Shown in pieces: positions 7,547-15,304 of a stretch of DNA of 64,000 nucleotides (positions are counted from its first letter, which is position 1; each line of letters begins with the position of its first letter). Source of the stretch: Sellimonas sp963559135 (lineage in GTDB: Bacteria > Bacillota > Clostridia > Lachnospirales > Lachnospiraceae); NCBI GenBank assembly GCA_963559135.1, contig CAUWJP010000003.1, positions 60,961 through 124,960 on the forward strand, written 5' to 3'. Under the pieces are notes generated by a model. The model saw nothing but the letters and a program-made list of their open reading frames with translations, had not been told where the DNA came from and did no database searches. Position numbers and translations under genes: made by a program.

Positions 7547-7574
7547 TTGACAAAAAAACGAAGTGTGTTAGAAT
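7547..7574 (+). promoter_or_regulatory. Promoter of the NlpC/P60 gene
   Basis: TTGACA (7547-7552) and TAGAAT (7569-7574) are separated by 16 bases, about 80 bases upstream of the start codon. Confidence 0.65.
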
Positions 7575-7654
7575 ACAAAACGTAACATTTGTAACAAAAA
7601 TGTAATAAATACGAAAGAAAATATACATAACTATAATAGAAGGAGGATTATGTT

Positions 7655-8581
7655 ATGCATACTTATTTCAGAAAGGGACTGATGCTTGTGGCGTCTGTCG
7701 GAATTATTGGAGTTGGATCCGGGATTCATGCAAAGGCTGCGGAACTTCCGGTTCAGACAGGAAATCTTGCAGTCAATGCGAATGTACTGCTCAGACAGGC
7801 CCAGGAGAGAGAAGATCAAACATCTTCTATTATAATAGAAGAAACAGAGAAAAGCGGAGAATTCGTAGTAAAAGAACAGAATGGAAAATACAAGGATACA
7901 GGTTTTGTTAATATTTCTTCTGATTATATTTATGTCAGGAGCACCACTTCGGATGACAGCGACTGGACAGGAAAGCTTTATCCGGGAGATGCAGTGACAT
8001 TGACAGGGCCGGTTGGAGAGTGGACAGCAATTCAGTCCGGAAATCTTACCGGATTTATCCGGTCTGAATATCTGATGGATGCAGAGCAGGCACAGCAGAG
8101 GGTATGCCAGATGGAGGCAGAGGCTCTGAAGAACGGGACAGAGGTCACGTTTTCCTACGGAGAGACAAAAGAAGAGGAAGCCGCAAGGCTTCAGGCGGAA
8201 GCAGAGCAGCGGGCAAGAGAAGAAGCTGAAAGAAAGCAGGCTCAGAGGCAGGCTGTCGTGGATTATGCCTGTCAGTTTATTGGGAATCCGTATGTGTGGG
8301 GTGGTACAAGCCTGACAAACGGAGCAGACTGTTCCGGTTTCGTACAGTCTGTTTATGCCTACTTCGGCGTTTCACTGCCAAGGACATCTTCAGCGCAGAG
8401 AAGTGCAGGGTATGAGGTATCCTATTCGGAGGCACAGCCGGGAGACATTATCTGCTACGACGGCCATGTCGGCATTTATGTCGGAAACGGCCAGATTGTC
8501 AACGCGCAGGACCCTGCACACGGGATTGGAATCTCGCCTGCCACATACACGAGTATTTTGACAGTACGCCGAATCTTCTAA
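7655..8581 (+). CDS. Secreted SH3b-NlpC/P60 cell wall endopeptidase
   Basis: A 308-residue exported protein: signal peptide (about residues 1-28, ending AKAAE), a bacterial SH3 domain (about 80-135, VNISSDYIYVRS...GFIRSEYL), a charged coiled coil (about 140-205, EEEAARLQAEAEQRAREEAE), and an NlpC/P60 domain (about 206-308). The catalytic Cys lies in GADCSGFVQSVY and the His in YDGHVGIYV. Such enzymes cleave D-Glu-diamino acid bonds in peptidoglycan peptides during growth or daughter-cell separation. The gene stands alone with its own promoter and AGAAGGAGG ribosome site. Confidence 0.92.
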   Translation: MHTYFRKGLMLVASVGIIGVGSGIHAKAAELPVQTGNLAVNANVLLRQAQEREDQTSSIIIEETEKSGEFVVKEQNGKYKDTGFVNISSDYIYVRSTTSDDSDWTGKLYPGDAVTLTGPVGEWTAIQSGNLTGFIRSEYLMDAEQAQQRVCQMEAEALKNGTEVTFSYGETKEEEAARLQAEAEQRAREEAERKQAQRQAVVDYACQFIGNPYVWGGTSLTNGADCSGFVQSVYAYFGVSLPRTSSAQRSAGYEVSYSEAQPGDIICYDGHVGIYVGNGQIVNAQDPAHGIGISPATYTSILTVRRIF

Positions 8582-8715
8582 ACAGGTGCAGAAAGAAAAA
8601 AATTGCGAATTAGCAAAATGCACAAATTTGTAATAAATTGTAGAAAAATGGAAAATATGTTAAAAATCCTTTTCCACATAGGAATTACGAAAAAAGGGTA
8701 AAATAGCGTTGTTTT

Positions 8716-8771
8716 CAAAAGTTATCCCCACTTTCCACAGAAAAAGTTGTGAATTGTGGGGATAACTTTTG
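8716..8771. repeat. 16-bp perfect inverted repeat with DnaA-box-like arms
   Basis: CAAAAGTTATCCCCAC (8716-8731) is the exact complement of 8756-8771, with a 24-base loop that contains TTTCCACAG. TTATCCCCA is one base from the DnaA consensus TTATCCACA. No T-tract follows, so it is not a standard terminator. A replication- or DnaA-linked site is possible; a stable RNA hairpin is the alternative. Confidence 0.6.
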
Positions 8772-8937
8772 GCTTTTAAAAGAACGGATGTTTTGTAAAG
8801 AAATAATAAAATTGGTTTTTTGTCAAAAAAACCGAAAAAAAAGGTTGACTTTTTCATAATCAAACTATGGTTCTGAAAGGAGAAAAAATTATAGAAAATT
8901 CTGACAATTATTTCCGGGACAGAAGACTGCTTTTGGG

Positions 8938-8966
8938 TTGCGTATTAGAAAAAAAGGTATTATAAT
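8938..8966 (+). promoter_or_regulatory. Promoter of the DUF1858 gene
   Basis: TTGCGT (8938-8943), 17-base spacer, perfect TATAAT (8961-8966). Confidence 0.72.
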
Positions 8967-9006
8967 AAGGAATACGTAAATCCAAGTAAATAAGGAGGAA
9001 TTCAAA

Positions 9007-9216
9007 ATGGCTTATCAGGTAGAAAAAACTACGACGATCGGCGAAGTTGTTAATACACATCCGGAAGTAGCCCCGATCCTTATGGAAATCGGAATGCACT
9101 GCCTTGGATGTCCGGCTTCTCAGATGGAATCTCTGGAAGAAGCAGCAATGGTTCACGGAATTGACGTCGAATTATTAGTAGAGAAAATCAATGCTTTCTT
9201 AAAAGCAAATGAATAA
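9007..9216 (+). CDS. DUF1858 redox-disulfide protein
   Basis: A 69-residue protein matching the DUF1858 family (hybrid-cluster-protein-associated redox disulfide domain). It has the helical TIGEVVNTHPEVAPILMEIGMHC start and the vicinal pair Cys32-Leu-Gly-Cys35-Pro, a likely redox-active disulfide or metal ligand. The family is common in anaerobes, often near hybrid cluster protein or sulfur-transfer genes, but no such partner is adjacent here. A consensus promoter and an AAGGAGG ribosome site precede it and a strong terminator follows, so it is monocistronic. Molecular function is unproven. Confidence 0.88.
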   Translation: MAYQVEKTTTIGEVVNTHPEVAPILMEIGMHCLGCPASQMESLEEAAMVHGIDVELLVEKINAFLKANE

Positions 9217-9231
9217 GCCGTAAGGCTATAG

Positions 9232-9277
9232 AAAAACACCGTCTGCAGGTGAGTAAATTCTGCAGACGGTGTTTTTT
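9232..9277. terminator. Bidirectional terminator between DUF1858 gene and mecA
   Basis: AAAAACACCGTCTGCA (9232-9247) pairs with TGCAGACGGTGTTTTT (9261-9276), with T-runs readable on both strands. It separates the convergent genes. Confidence 0.9.
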
Positions 9278-9288
9278 AGTGCTTTGTT

Positions 9289-10014
9289 TTATAAATTGGC
9301 AAGATGCTGTACAGCTTCGCGGGAAATGATCGTCTCACAGTGCTCTTCCAAATATGCAAGAGACGCCGGAGTACTCTTTTCCAGAATACCGTATTCAGTC
9401 AGCATATTGCAGATTTTGCTGAAATCACTTTTGGAATGCCCTGACTGTGTGACGGCCAGGATAAAGAATCCATCGGCCGGATCTTTGTAGAGCGTATTGA
9501 CACCCTGATACATCGGAGAGAGAAGATGTGCTGCTTCAATCACCCGGTCAAGGGAGCCAAACGAGAACAGCCGGACTGCCGGGCGGATGACCGCTTCGGG
9601 CTTTCCGTTCTTTCCGGGCATTTCTGCGACCGCTTCTTTGACTTTATTGAGGAGTTGCAGAAACTCTTCCGCACCCTCCAGCTTGTCTGGAACAGCCTTT
9701 TTGGATGTATCTGTATCATCAAACGGAGAAGGAGCAAATTTGGAAAACCGTGTATCCAGCTCTTCCGGATCTTCTACCTTTGTAATGATGAGCACGATGG
9801 AATCCGATGATGATGGAATCGCTTCGATCATGAGCGGAAGATCGTCAGCCTCGAATCCTAATTCAAAGGCGGCCTGCTGCATCATGTCATGGAAAAGTGA
9901 TTTCGCTTTTTCGGTACCGTAGGCAAGTTCGCTGATCTTTAAATGTCTGTCTTCAAGATCGGCGCGTGTCAGGGTACAACGGATTTGATTTTCATTGATC
10001 TTTTCAATTTTCAT
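9289..10014 (-). CDS. mecA: Adaptor protein MecA (ClpC adaptor)
   Basis: A 241-residue member of the MecA adaptor family, which hands substrates such as ComK to the ClpCP protease in Firmicutes. The N-terminal domain begins MKIEKINENQIRCTLTRADLEDR and the C-terminal domain ends in the LYKDPADGFFILAVTQ and EYGILEKSTPASLAYLEEH blocks, both typical. The middle holds an acidic linker, as usual. It is unrelated to the methicillin-resistance mecA gene. The gene is transcribed alone, opposite to its neighbours. Confidence 0.9.
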   Translation of the reverse strand: MKIEKINENQIRCTLTRADLEDRHLKISELAYGTEKAKSLFHDMMQQAAFELGFEADDLPLMIEAIPSSSDSIVLIITKVEDPEELDTRFSKFAPSPFDDTDTSKKAVPDKLEGAEEFLQLLNKVKEAVAEMPGKNGKPEAVIRPAVRLFSFGSLDRVIEAAHLLSPMYQGVNTLYKDPADGFFILAVTQSGHSKSDFSKICNMLTEYGILEKSTPASLAYLEEHCETIISREAVQHLANL

Positions 10015-10191
10015 ATAATCACTTCCTAGCTGTAAATAATCTTATACTTACTCAATAGTAGTATAAACAAAAAATAAAATTCTGTAAATAAAATTTAGAA
10101 AAAAATGCTTGCATTCAAAGAAAACAAGTGTATAATATCAGGGCAGAGGTAGTATTCCCGAATGACTGTGTACAGTAGCAAAGGAGGGGAT
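10015..10191 (+). other. AT-rich intergenic DNA with promoter and leader
   Basis: TTGCAT (10109-10114), 16 bases, TATAAT (10131-10136) predict a start near 10143. The leader beginning GGGCAGAGGTAG was compared with the lysine riboswitch core by memory and does not match it. No ncRNA family was recognised. Confidence 0.45.
10109..10136 (+). promoter_or_regulatory. Promoter upstream of small ORF
   Basis: TTGCAT and perfect TATAAT with 16-base spacing; nothing but the small ORF lies in the next 300 bases. Confidence 0.65.
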
Positions 10192-10302
10192 ATTCACGAA
10201 TCTATTTTCCGGTCAGCATTTCTGCATATAGTTTATGCAACGCAGTCCATGATTTATCTCACTAAAAGCATTTCTGCAATCAGTTCGATAGAATCAAAAT
10301 AG
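10192..10302 (+). CDS. Candidate 36-residue small hydrophobic protein (ATT start)
   Basis: AAAGGAGGGG ends 3 bases before an in-frame ATT that opens a 36-codon frame (HESIFRSAFLHIVYATQSM...). The peptide has a hydrophobic/amphipathic middle. A consensus promoter lies about 50 bases upstream. The same frame can also be entered at ATG 10162, giving a 46-residue product with a weaker RBS. I do not recognise the product; it could be a small membrane peptide or a regulatory leader for the DUF-like gene at 10544. Confidence 0.35.
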   Translation: MHESIFRSAFLHIVYATQSMIYLTKSISAISSIESK

Positions 10303-10543
10303 AGCATATCATAATTATTCTCAGTTTATATTCATTTAATCAAAAAAAGGCACCCACCAACAGATTCAGACGATTCATGATTTTGAAAAATAACGGGAAC
10401 AATGCTACCTTTTTCAGCATATGGGGTATCATAAATAATATATCGCGATCAAGAACCTTATGCACTTCACAATGGGATACTCCAGGCCGCAGTCATCGAA
10501 AAGGTTTTTCAAAGTTCTGTTTCAGGTTATAGGAAGAAAGAAA
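10303..10543 (+). other. 241 bases without a recognised gene
   Basis: No convincing ORF or RNA. The direct repeat AGCATTTCTGCA occurs twice just before (10214 and 10267 regions), inside the small ORF. An in-frame extension of the next gene up to ATG 10460 is open but lacks an RBS. Confidence 0.4.
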
Positions 10544-10786
10544 ATGGAAAATAGTATAGAAAGCGGAATTATAGAAGACGAACAATACAAGAATCTGTTT
10601 GTAGAACTTTCGGAGTACGAGCGGATGGGAGTCCGGATGAAAATGAACGGGCATCCGGCCAGTCCGCTGCAGATTGCGTCCGCCCATGCAGTGAAGGAAG
10701 AACTTTCCTATATGAGGGATTATGTGGCGGATGAAAACGGTAAAGTAAAAGAAGTCAGATTTGTGGAACTGTCAAATTCAAAGTAA
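10544..10786 (+). CDS. Conserved-looking hypothetical protein, 80 residues
   Basis: A small acidic soluble protein beginning MENSIESGIIEDEQYK with a helical, basic middle (YERMGVRMKMNGHPASPLQI) and an alternating charged C-terminus. AGGAAGAAAG lies before the chosen ATG; an upstream in-frame ATG at 10460 has no RBS. It resembles small uncharacterised Lachnospiraceae proteins but I assign no family. It is separated from the next gene by a 121-base gap with its own promoter-like TATAAT. Confidence 0.6.
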   Translation: MENSIESGIIEDEQYKNLFVELSEYERMGVRMKMNGHPASPLQIASAHAVKEELSYMRDYVADENGKVKEVRFVELSNSK

Positions 10787-10907
10787 AAATGCGCTGATCC
10801 CCCTCTACGCAGAAAACAGGTAACGAATAGAGTCGAAAATATCAAAATTATTAATGACGTGCAGAAGAAATCTTGATATAATGTGAGCGTATACAGGAGG
10901 TATGGAC

Positions 10908-12728
10908 ATGGATAATAGAAGAGGCAAAAGGAGACCGGATGGCCGGCCGGCCGCAAGAGGCCAAAGGCCGGTACAGCAGCAGGATCCAAGACGCCGAAAT
11001 CAGGAAAGCAGACGCCGAAAAGAGCTTGCGATGCGCCGACAGATCCGAAGGCGGAAAAAGAGAAGAAAACGCATCCTGATTCTTCTTCTGCTCTTACTTG
11101 TGGTAATGATCGCAGCAGGAATATTATTATGGATCAGATATGGCCCGTCGAATGAAGAAGCCGATAAAAATGAGTATTTTGGTATTACAGACACCAATCA
11201 GGTGGGGCTTGCGATCGACAATCAGATTCCTGATGTAAAGAGCATGAAAGAAGGAAGCGAAATTTATCTCGATTTCGATTCTGTACACGATTATGTGAAT
11301 CAGAGATTTTACTGGGACTCTAATGAAAACCGACTGCTTTATACTTTACCGGACAGGACGCTCAGCATCTCGGCTGGCGCAACAGAATTTGAGTCCGGGG
11401 ATGGAACGCAGACCAGAGACTATGAAATCGTAAAAGTAGAAAATGACACCGTCTACCTTGCGCTGGATTTTGTAAAAGAATATACGGACATGTCGCTGGA
11501 TGTCTATGAAAATCCGGACAGAGCAGTGATTGTAACCAATGAAGAAGAAAACCACGCCCAGGTGAGTAAAGACACCGAGGTCCGGATTTTAGGAGGCGTA
11601 AAGAGCCCGATTCTGACCGAAATCAGCAAATCAGACGACGTGGTTGTCATCGAAGAAGCCGGATCCTGGATGAAGGTGAGGACCGCGGACGGATATATCG
11701 GCTACGTGAAATCCAATACCCTGGGAAAAGCTGAAAAGCAGACACGGGAATCCGAATACGAAGAGCCGGAATACACCAACATTCAGAAAGACTACAAGAT
11801 CAATCTGGCATGGCATCAGGTGACAAGCCAGGCGGCCAATGAAAATGTGGCTTCCGTTATTGCCGGAACGACAGGGCTTACTACGATTTCTCCAACCTGG
11901 TTTTCAATTCAAGATACAAACGGAAATATTACGTCCCTCGCAAGCAGTGCCTATGTGGATGCCGCACATCAGGCAGGGCTGGAAGTCTGGGGACTGGTTG
12001 ACAACTTTACCAATCAGGTTGATACACTTGCCGTATTAAGCAACACACAGGGCAGGGCCAATATGATCAGCCAGCTGATTACCGAAGCACAGAACAGCGG
12101 GCTTGATGGCATCAACGTGGACTTCGAGCAGATTACCGAGGAGATGAGCGACCACTATATTCAGTTTATACGGGAATTATCTGTTGAGTGCCGGAAGAAG
12201 CAGCTTGTCCTTTCCGTGGATAACTACGTACCTGGATTTACAAGCCATTACAACAGAAAGGAACAGGGCATTGTAGCAGACTACGTGATCATCATGGGAT
12301 ATGACGAACATTTCTCGGGCTCTGAAGAAGCAGGCTCTGTTGCATCGATTGATTTTGTAAGAGAAGGTATCACGGAGACACTCAAAGAAGTACCAAAAGA
12401 AAAAGTCATTAACGGACTTCCGTTCTTCACAAGGCTGTGGATCGAATCAGCCAACGGTCTGACAAGCCAGGCAATCGGCATGCAGGAGGCCGAAACGGCC
12501 GTAGCCAATGCAGGCGTGACAGCATCCTGGGATGAAGAGACCCAGCAGAACTACGCAGAGTGGACTGCAGACGGAAACACGTATAAAATATGGCTTGAGG
12601 ACGAACAATCTCTGGAGGCGAAGCTCAAAGTAATGCAGGAATACGATCTTGCAGGAGCAGCCGCATGGAAACTCGGATTCGAAAAATCCGGCATCTGGGA
12701 ACTGATCTCCCAGTATGTGAACGAATAA
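10908..12728 (+). CDS. Membrane-anchored SH3b/GH18 glycoside hydrolase
   Basis: A 606-residue protein: a very basic Arg-rich cytoplasmic N-terminus (about 1-52), one membrane helix (about 53-72), an extracellular region resembling the copper-amine-oxidase-N/SLH-linked stalk, a bacterial SH3 domain (about 225-275) and a GH18 catalytic domain (about 295-605). The GH18 signature is D400-GINVDFE407, where Glu407 is the expected acid/base. Homologues in spore formers (YaaH/YdhD-like) act on peptidoglycan or cortex, so a wall-modifying N-acetylglucosaminidase is likely. AGGAGG 7 bases upstream favours ATG 10908 over 10902. A terminator hairpin follows. Confidence 0.88.
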   Translation: MDNRRGKRRPDGRPAARGQRPVQQQDPRRRNQESRRRKELAMRRQIRRRKKRRKRILILLLLLLVVMIAAGILLWIRYGPSNEEADKNEYFGITDTNQVGLAIDNQIPDVKSMKEGSEIYLDFDSVHDYVNQRFYWDSNENRLLYTLPDRTLSISAGATEFESGDGTQTRDYEIVKVENDTVYLALDFVKEYTDMSLDVYENPDRAVIVTNEEENHAQVSKDTEVRILGGVKSPILTEISKSDDVVVIEEAGSWMKVRTADGYIGYVKSNTLGKAEKQTRESEYEEPEYTNIQKDYKINLAWHQVTSQAANENVASVIAGTTGLTTISPTWFSIQDTNGNITSLASSAYVDAAHQAGLEVWGLVDNFTNQVDTLAVLSNTQGRANMISQLITEAQNSGLDGINVDFEQITEEMSDHYIQFIRELSVECRKKQLVLSVDNYVPGFTSHYNRKEQGIVADYVIIMGYDEHFSGSEEAGSVASIDFVREGITETLKEVPKEKVINGLPFFTRLWIESANGLTSQAIGMQEAETAVANAGVTASWDEETQQNYAEWTADGNTYKIWLEDEQSLEAKLKVMQEYDLAGAAAWKLGFEKSGIWELISQYVNE

Positions 12729-12775
12729 CAGAATACAACAAAGAAAACAAAAAACTGAATAACGCACAAAAAAGG

Positions 12776-12805
12776 ACGGAGCCGCTTACCTTGAAGCGGC
12801 TCCGT
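12776..12805 (+). terminator. Terminator after GH18 gene
   Basis: A perfect 12-bp stem ACGGAGCCGCTT/AAGCGGCTCCGT (12776-12787 with 12794-12805) followed by TATTTTGT. Confidence 0.8.
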
Positions 12806-12913
12806 TATTTTGTGTTTATTGGGGACGTGTTCCGATGCACAGGTACACGACGTAAATGGCAAAAAACGCTCGGAACCCACATAAAATAAGGCAAAACTCG
12901 AATTTTCAGATTT

Positions 12914-12963
12914 TTTTCATTGGGGACGGGTTCCGGCGTTTCGGAACCCGTCCCCAATGAAAA
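12914..12963. repeat. REP-like 22-bp perfect inverted repeat
   Basis: TTTTCATTGGGGACGGGTTCCG and its exact complement (12914-12935, 12942-12963) flank the loop GCGTTT. A degenerate half copy, TTGGGGACGTGTTCCG, lies at about 12820. Such GGGGACGGGTTCCG palindromes resemble dispersed intergenic REP-type repeats of Clostridia. Confidence 0.65.
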
Positions 12964-13026
12964 GTCTATAGGACAGGAGTTGTTCATATATTTGTTTTAA
13001 AGACTGGAACGTAAAGGGATTATGGT

Positions 13027-13704
13027 ATGGCAGATAAAGTGAAGTGGGCGCTTGCGCTTCTGATGCTTGTTTTGGTGTTGTACGGGATACAGAAGGTGGA
13101 GAGTATAGTGACGCAGGGTGAGGTAAAGTCGCAGAAAGCGGATGTGGTGATCGATGCCGGGCACGGTGGAACAGATCCGGGTAAGGTCGGGATCAATGAT
13201 GCGCTTGAAAAGGATATTAATCTTCAGATTGCCAGGAAGTTGAAGGAGGAGCTGGAAGCCCGTGGGATTTCGGTTTTAATGACGCGCGAGGATGATCAGG
13301 GTCTGTATGACGAAAATGCGGATAATAAGAAGGTGCAGGATTTGAAGCGGCGGGTGGAACTAATTAATGAAACGGCTCCGGCGCTTGCGGTCAGTATTCA
13401 TCAGAACAGTTATCCTTCGCCGGATGTGAGCGGCGCCCAGGTTTTTTACTATGAGCATTCAAAAGAGGGAGAGAGGATGGCAACCATTGTCCAGAAGCAG
13501 ATGGAGAATCTGGAGGGGACGAAGAACCGGCCGGTAAAGGGGAATACGACGTACTATCTTCTAAAGCGTACGGAAGTGCCGATATTGATTATTGAGTGTG
13601 GTTTCCTGAGCAATCAAAGTGAAGCTCAGAAGCTGACGGAAGAGGAGTACCAAAATTCTCTGGTCAAGGTGATTGCCGACGGTATCGAGGAATGTCTGCA
13701 GTGA
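13027..13704 (+). CDS. cwlD: CwlD-type N-acetylmuramoyl-L-alanine amidase
   Basis: A 225-residue zinc amidase with an N-terminal membrane or signal segment (about residues 5-24) and an Amidase_3 domain. Metal and catalytic residues are visible: His46 in DAGHGG, Glu61 in ALEKD, His in SIHQN and Glu in LIIECGFLSN. CwlD removes side peptides from muramic acid during cortex synthesis so that muramic-delta-lactam can form, a mark needed for germination. Length and motif spacing match CwlD rather than larger vegetative amidases. A Sua5-type gene follows after 40 bases. Confidence 0.9.
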   Translation: MADKVKWALALLMLVLVLYGIQKVESIVTQGEVKSQKADVVIDAGHGGTDPGKVGINDALEKDINLQIARKLKEELEARGISVLMTREDDQGLYDENADNKKVQDLKRRVELINETAPALAVSIHQNSYPSPDVSGAQVFYYEHSKEGERMATIVQKQMENLEGTKNRPVKGNTTYYLLKRTEVPILIIECGFLSNQSEAQKLTEEEYQNSLVKVIADGIEECLQ

Positions 13705-13731
13705 AGGGTTTCGAAAAGAGGATGAGTGTGT

Positions 13732-13737
13732 TATAAT
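13732..13737 (+). promoter_or_regulatory. TATAAT immediately upstream of Sua5 start codon
   Basis: A perfect -10 box 7 bases before the likely ATG, with only a poor -35 (TTTCGA, 13709-13714). If used, the mRNA would start at about the start codon. No Shine-Dalgarno sequence is seen before this ATG. Confidence 0.4.
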
Positions 13738-13744
13738 AACATCT

Positions 13745-15304
13745 ATGGAAACTAGAATAGAAAAAATTGACAGAATGCAGATCGATGAAACGATCATGGA
13801 AACAGCGGGAGAAATTATAAAGCAGGGAGGCTTGGTCGCATTCCCAACGGAGACCGTTTACGGACTGGGGGCGAACGCGCTTGATGAGGAGGCGGCGAGA
13901 AAAACATATGCGGCAAAAGGCAGACCCTCTGATAATCCACTAATTGTACATATTGCAGAGAAAGATGCACTGGATGGAATTGTGGAAGAAATTCCGGCAG
14001 AAACCAGAACGCTTGTTGATAAGTTCTGGCCGGGCCCGCTTACCCTGATTCTGAAGAAAAACGAAAGAGTACCGTACGGAACAACGGGAGGACTTGATAC
14101 AGTTGCGATTCGTATGCCGGATGATGAGATTGCGCTGGAATTGATCCGGAAAGGCGGAGGTTATATTTCTGCACCGAGTGCGAATACATCGGGCCGCCCG
14201 AGTCCAACGACAGCACAGCATGTGGCAGAGGATCTGGATGGAAAGATCGACATGATTCTGGATGGAGGCAGTGTCAATATCGGAGTGGAATCCACCATTC
14301 TGGACATGACCTGTGTTCCGCCGATGATTTTAAGACCAGGTGCGATCACAAAAGAGATGCTGGAAGAGGTAATCGGTGAGGTTGAGGTGGACCAGACACT
14401 GATTTCGGAGAGCAGCAGTCAGGCTCCAAAGGCTCCCGGTATGAAATATCGTCATTATGCGCCGAAAGCACAGATGATTCTGATCGAAGGCAAGCCTTCA
14501 GATACGGTTCTTGCAATCAAACAGCTTGCATATGACAAGGCGATGTTTGGTAAAAAAGAAAATGGAGAGGGCTACCGGATCGGAATTATTGCTACTGCGG
14601 AGACGATGAGTCAATATACCTACGGAACTGTGAAAAGTATCGGAAGCAGGGAGAACCGTCGGACGATTACAAAAAATCTGTATGGAATTCTTCGGGAGTT
14701 TGACGAAGAAGGTGTCGACATCATTTACAGTGAAGGCTTTTTTGGAGAAGCGATCGACACGGCCATTATGAACCGGCTTTTAAAGGCAGCAGGCCATAAG
14801 CGGATTCTTGCTTCGGAGATTATTAAGCTGCAGGAATACCGGAGGATCATTTTTGTGAGCAAGGATGATAACTGCCGCGGACCGATGGCGGAGAGGATTC
14901 TGCAAAAACAGATCCTTCTGCAGGAGTATGATATCCAGTCCAGAGGTATGATCGTGCTGTTTCCGGAGCCGTTAAACCCGAAAGCAGAGGAAATCATGCG
15001 GAGAAATGGTGTGGACACGACAGAGCATGAAGCTCTGCCTTTTGAGGAAAAGGATATCACTCCGGATACCTTGATTCTGACGATGGAGAAAGCTCAGAAG
15101 AGAAAAATTATTACAGAGTACGGATTTCACAGTAACATCTTCACTTTGGGTGAATATATCGGTGAAGAAAAGGAAGTAGAGTCCATGTACGGGAAGTCTC
15201 TGGAGGAATATGAGGAATCCTATATGGAACTGGAAGATTATATGAGAAAGCTGGCTAGAAAGCTGAATATGGAGGCAAAGGAAAAATGGGAAGAGTACAT
15301 ATAA
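13745..15304 (+). CDS. Sua5/YrdC threonylcarbamoyl-AMP synthase fused to degenerate LMW phosphatase
   Basis: A 519-residue fusion. Residues about 15-195 are the YrdC domain and 205-345 the Sua5 C-terminal domain, which together make threonylcarbamoyl-AMP for the t6A37 tRNA modification. Residues about 365-515 have the low-molecular-weight protein phosphatase fold (YwlE-like). In Bacillus ywlC (Sua5) and ywlE are near neighbours upstream of upp, so this looks like a gene fusion of that pair; upp is also next here. The phosphatase C-x5-R loop reads S372-KDDNC-R378: the nucleophilic Cys is Ser, and the late DPxG acid motif is lost. The phosphatase half is probably inactive. The start agrees with family N-termini; no RBS is seen. 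Confidence 0.87.
   Translation: METRIEKIDRMQIDETIMETAGEIIKQGGLVAFPTETVYGLGANALDEEAARKTYAAKGRPSDNPLIVHIAEKDALDGIVEEIPAETRTLVDKFWPGPLTLILKKNERVPYGTTGGLDTVAIRMPDDEIALELIRKGGGYISAPSANTSGRPSPTTAQHVAEDLDGKIDMILDGGSVNIGVESTILDMTCVPPMILRPGAITKEMLEEVIGEVEVDQTLISESSSQAPKAPGMKYRHYAPKAQMILIEGKPSDTVLAIKQLAYDKAMFGKKENGEGYRIGIIATAETMSQYTYGTVKSIGSRENRRTITKNLYGILREFDEEGVDIIYSEGFFGEAIDTAIMNRLLKAAGHKRILASEIIKLQEYRRIIFVSKDDNCRGPMAERILQKQILLQEYDIQSRGMIVLFPEPLNPKAEEIMRRNGVDTTEHEALPFEEKDITPDTLILTMEKAQKRKIITEYGFHSNIFTLGEYIGEEKEVESMYGKSLEEYEESYMELEDYMRKLARKLNMEAKEKWEEYI

Larger units (their letters stand above)
8582..9006 (+). other. 425-base intergenic region with long inverted repeat and possible micro-ORF
   Basis: No ordinary gene is seen. 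It holds the 16-bp inverted repeat at 8716-8771 and the DUF1858 promoter. A possible 25-codon ORF begins at an ATT (8888) 5 bases after AAAGGAG and ends at 8965; it is unproven. Confidence 0.5.

Noticed and set aside
9289..10014. mecA as a methicillin-resistance gene
   Set aside because: The product is the ClpC adaptor MecA, unrelated to PBP2a.
10143..10200. Possible lysine riboswitch suggested by AGAGGTAG near a promoter
   Set aside because: The conserved core and long P1-P5 helices are not present, and no lysine gene follows.
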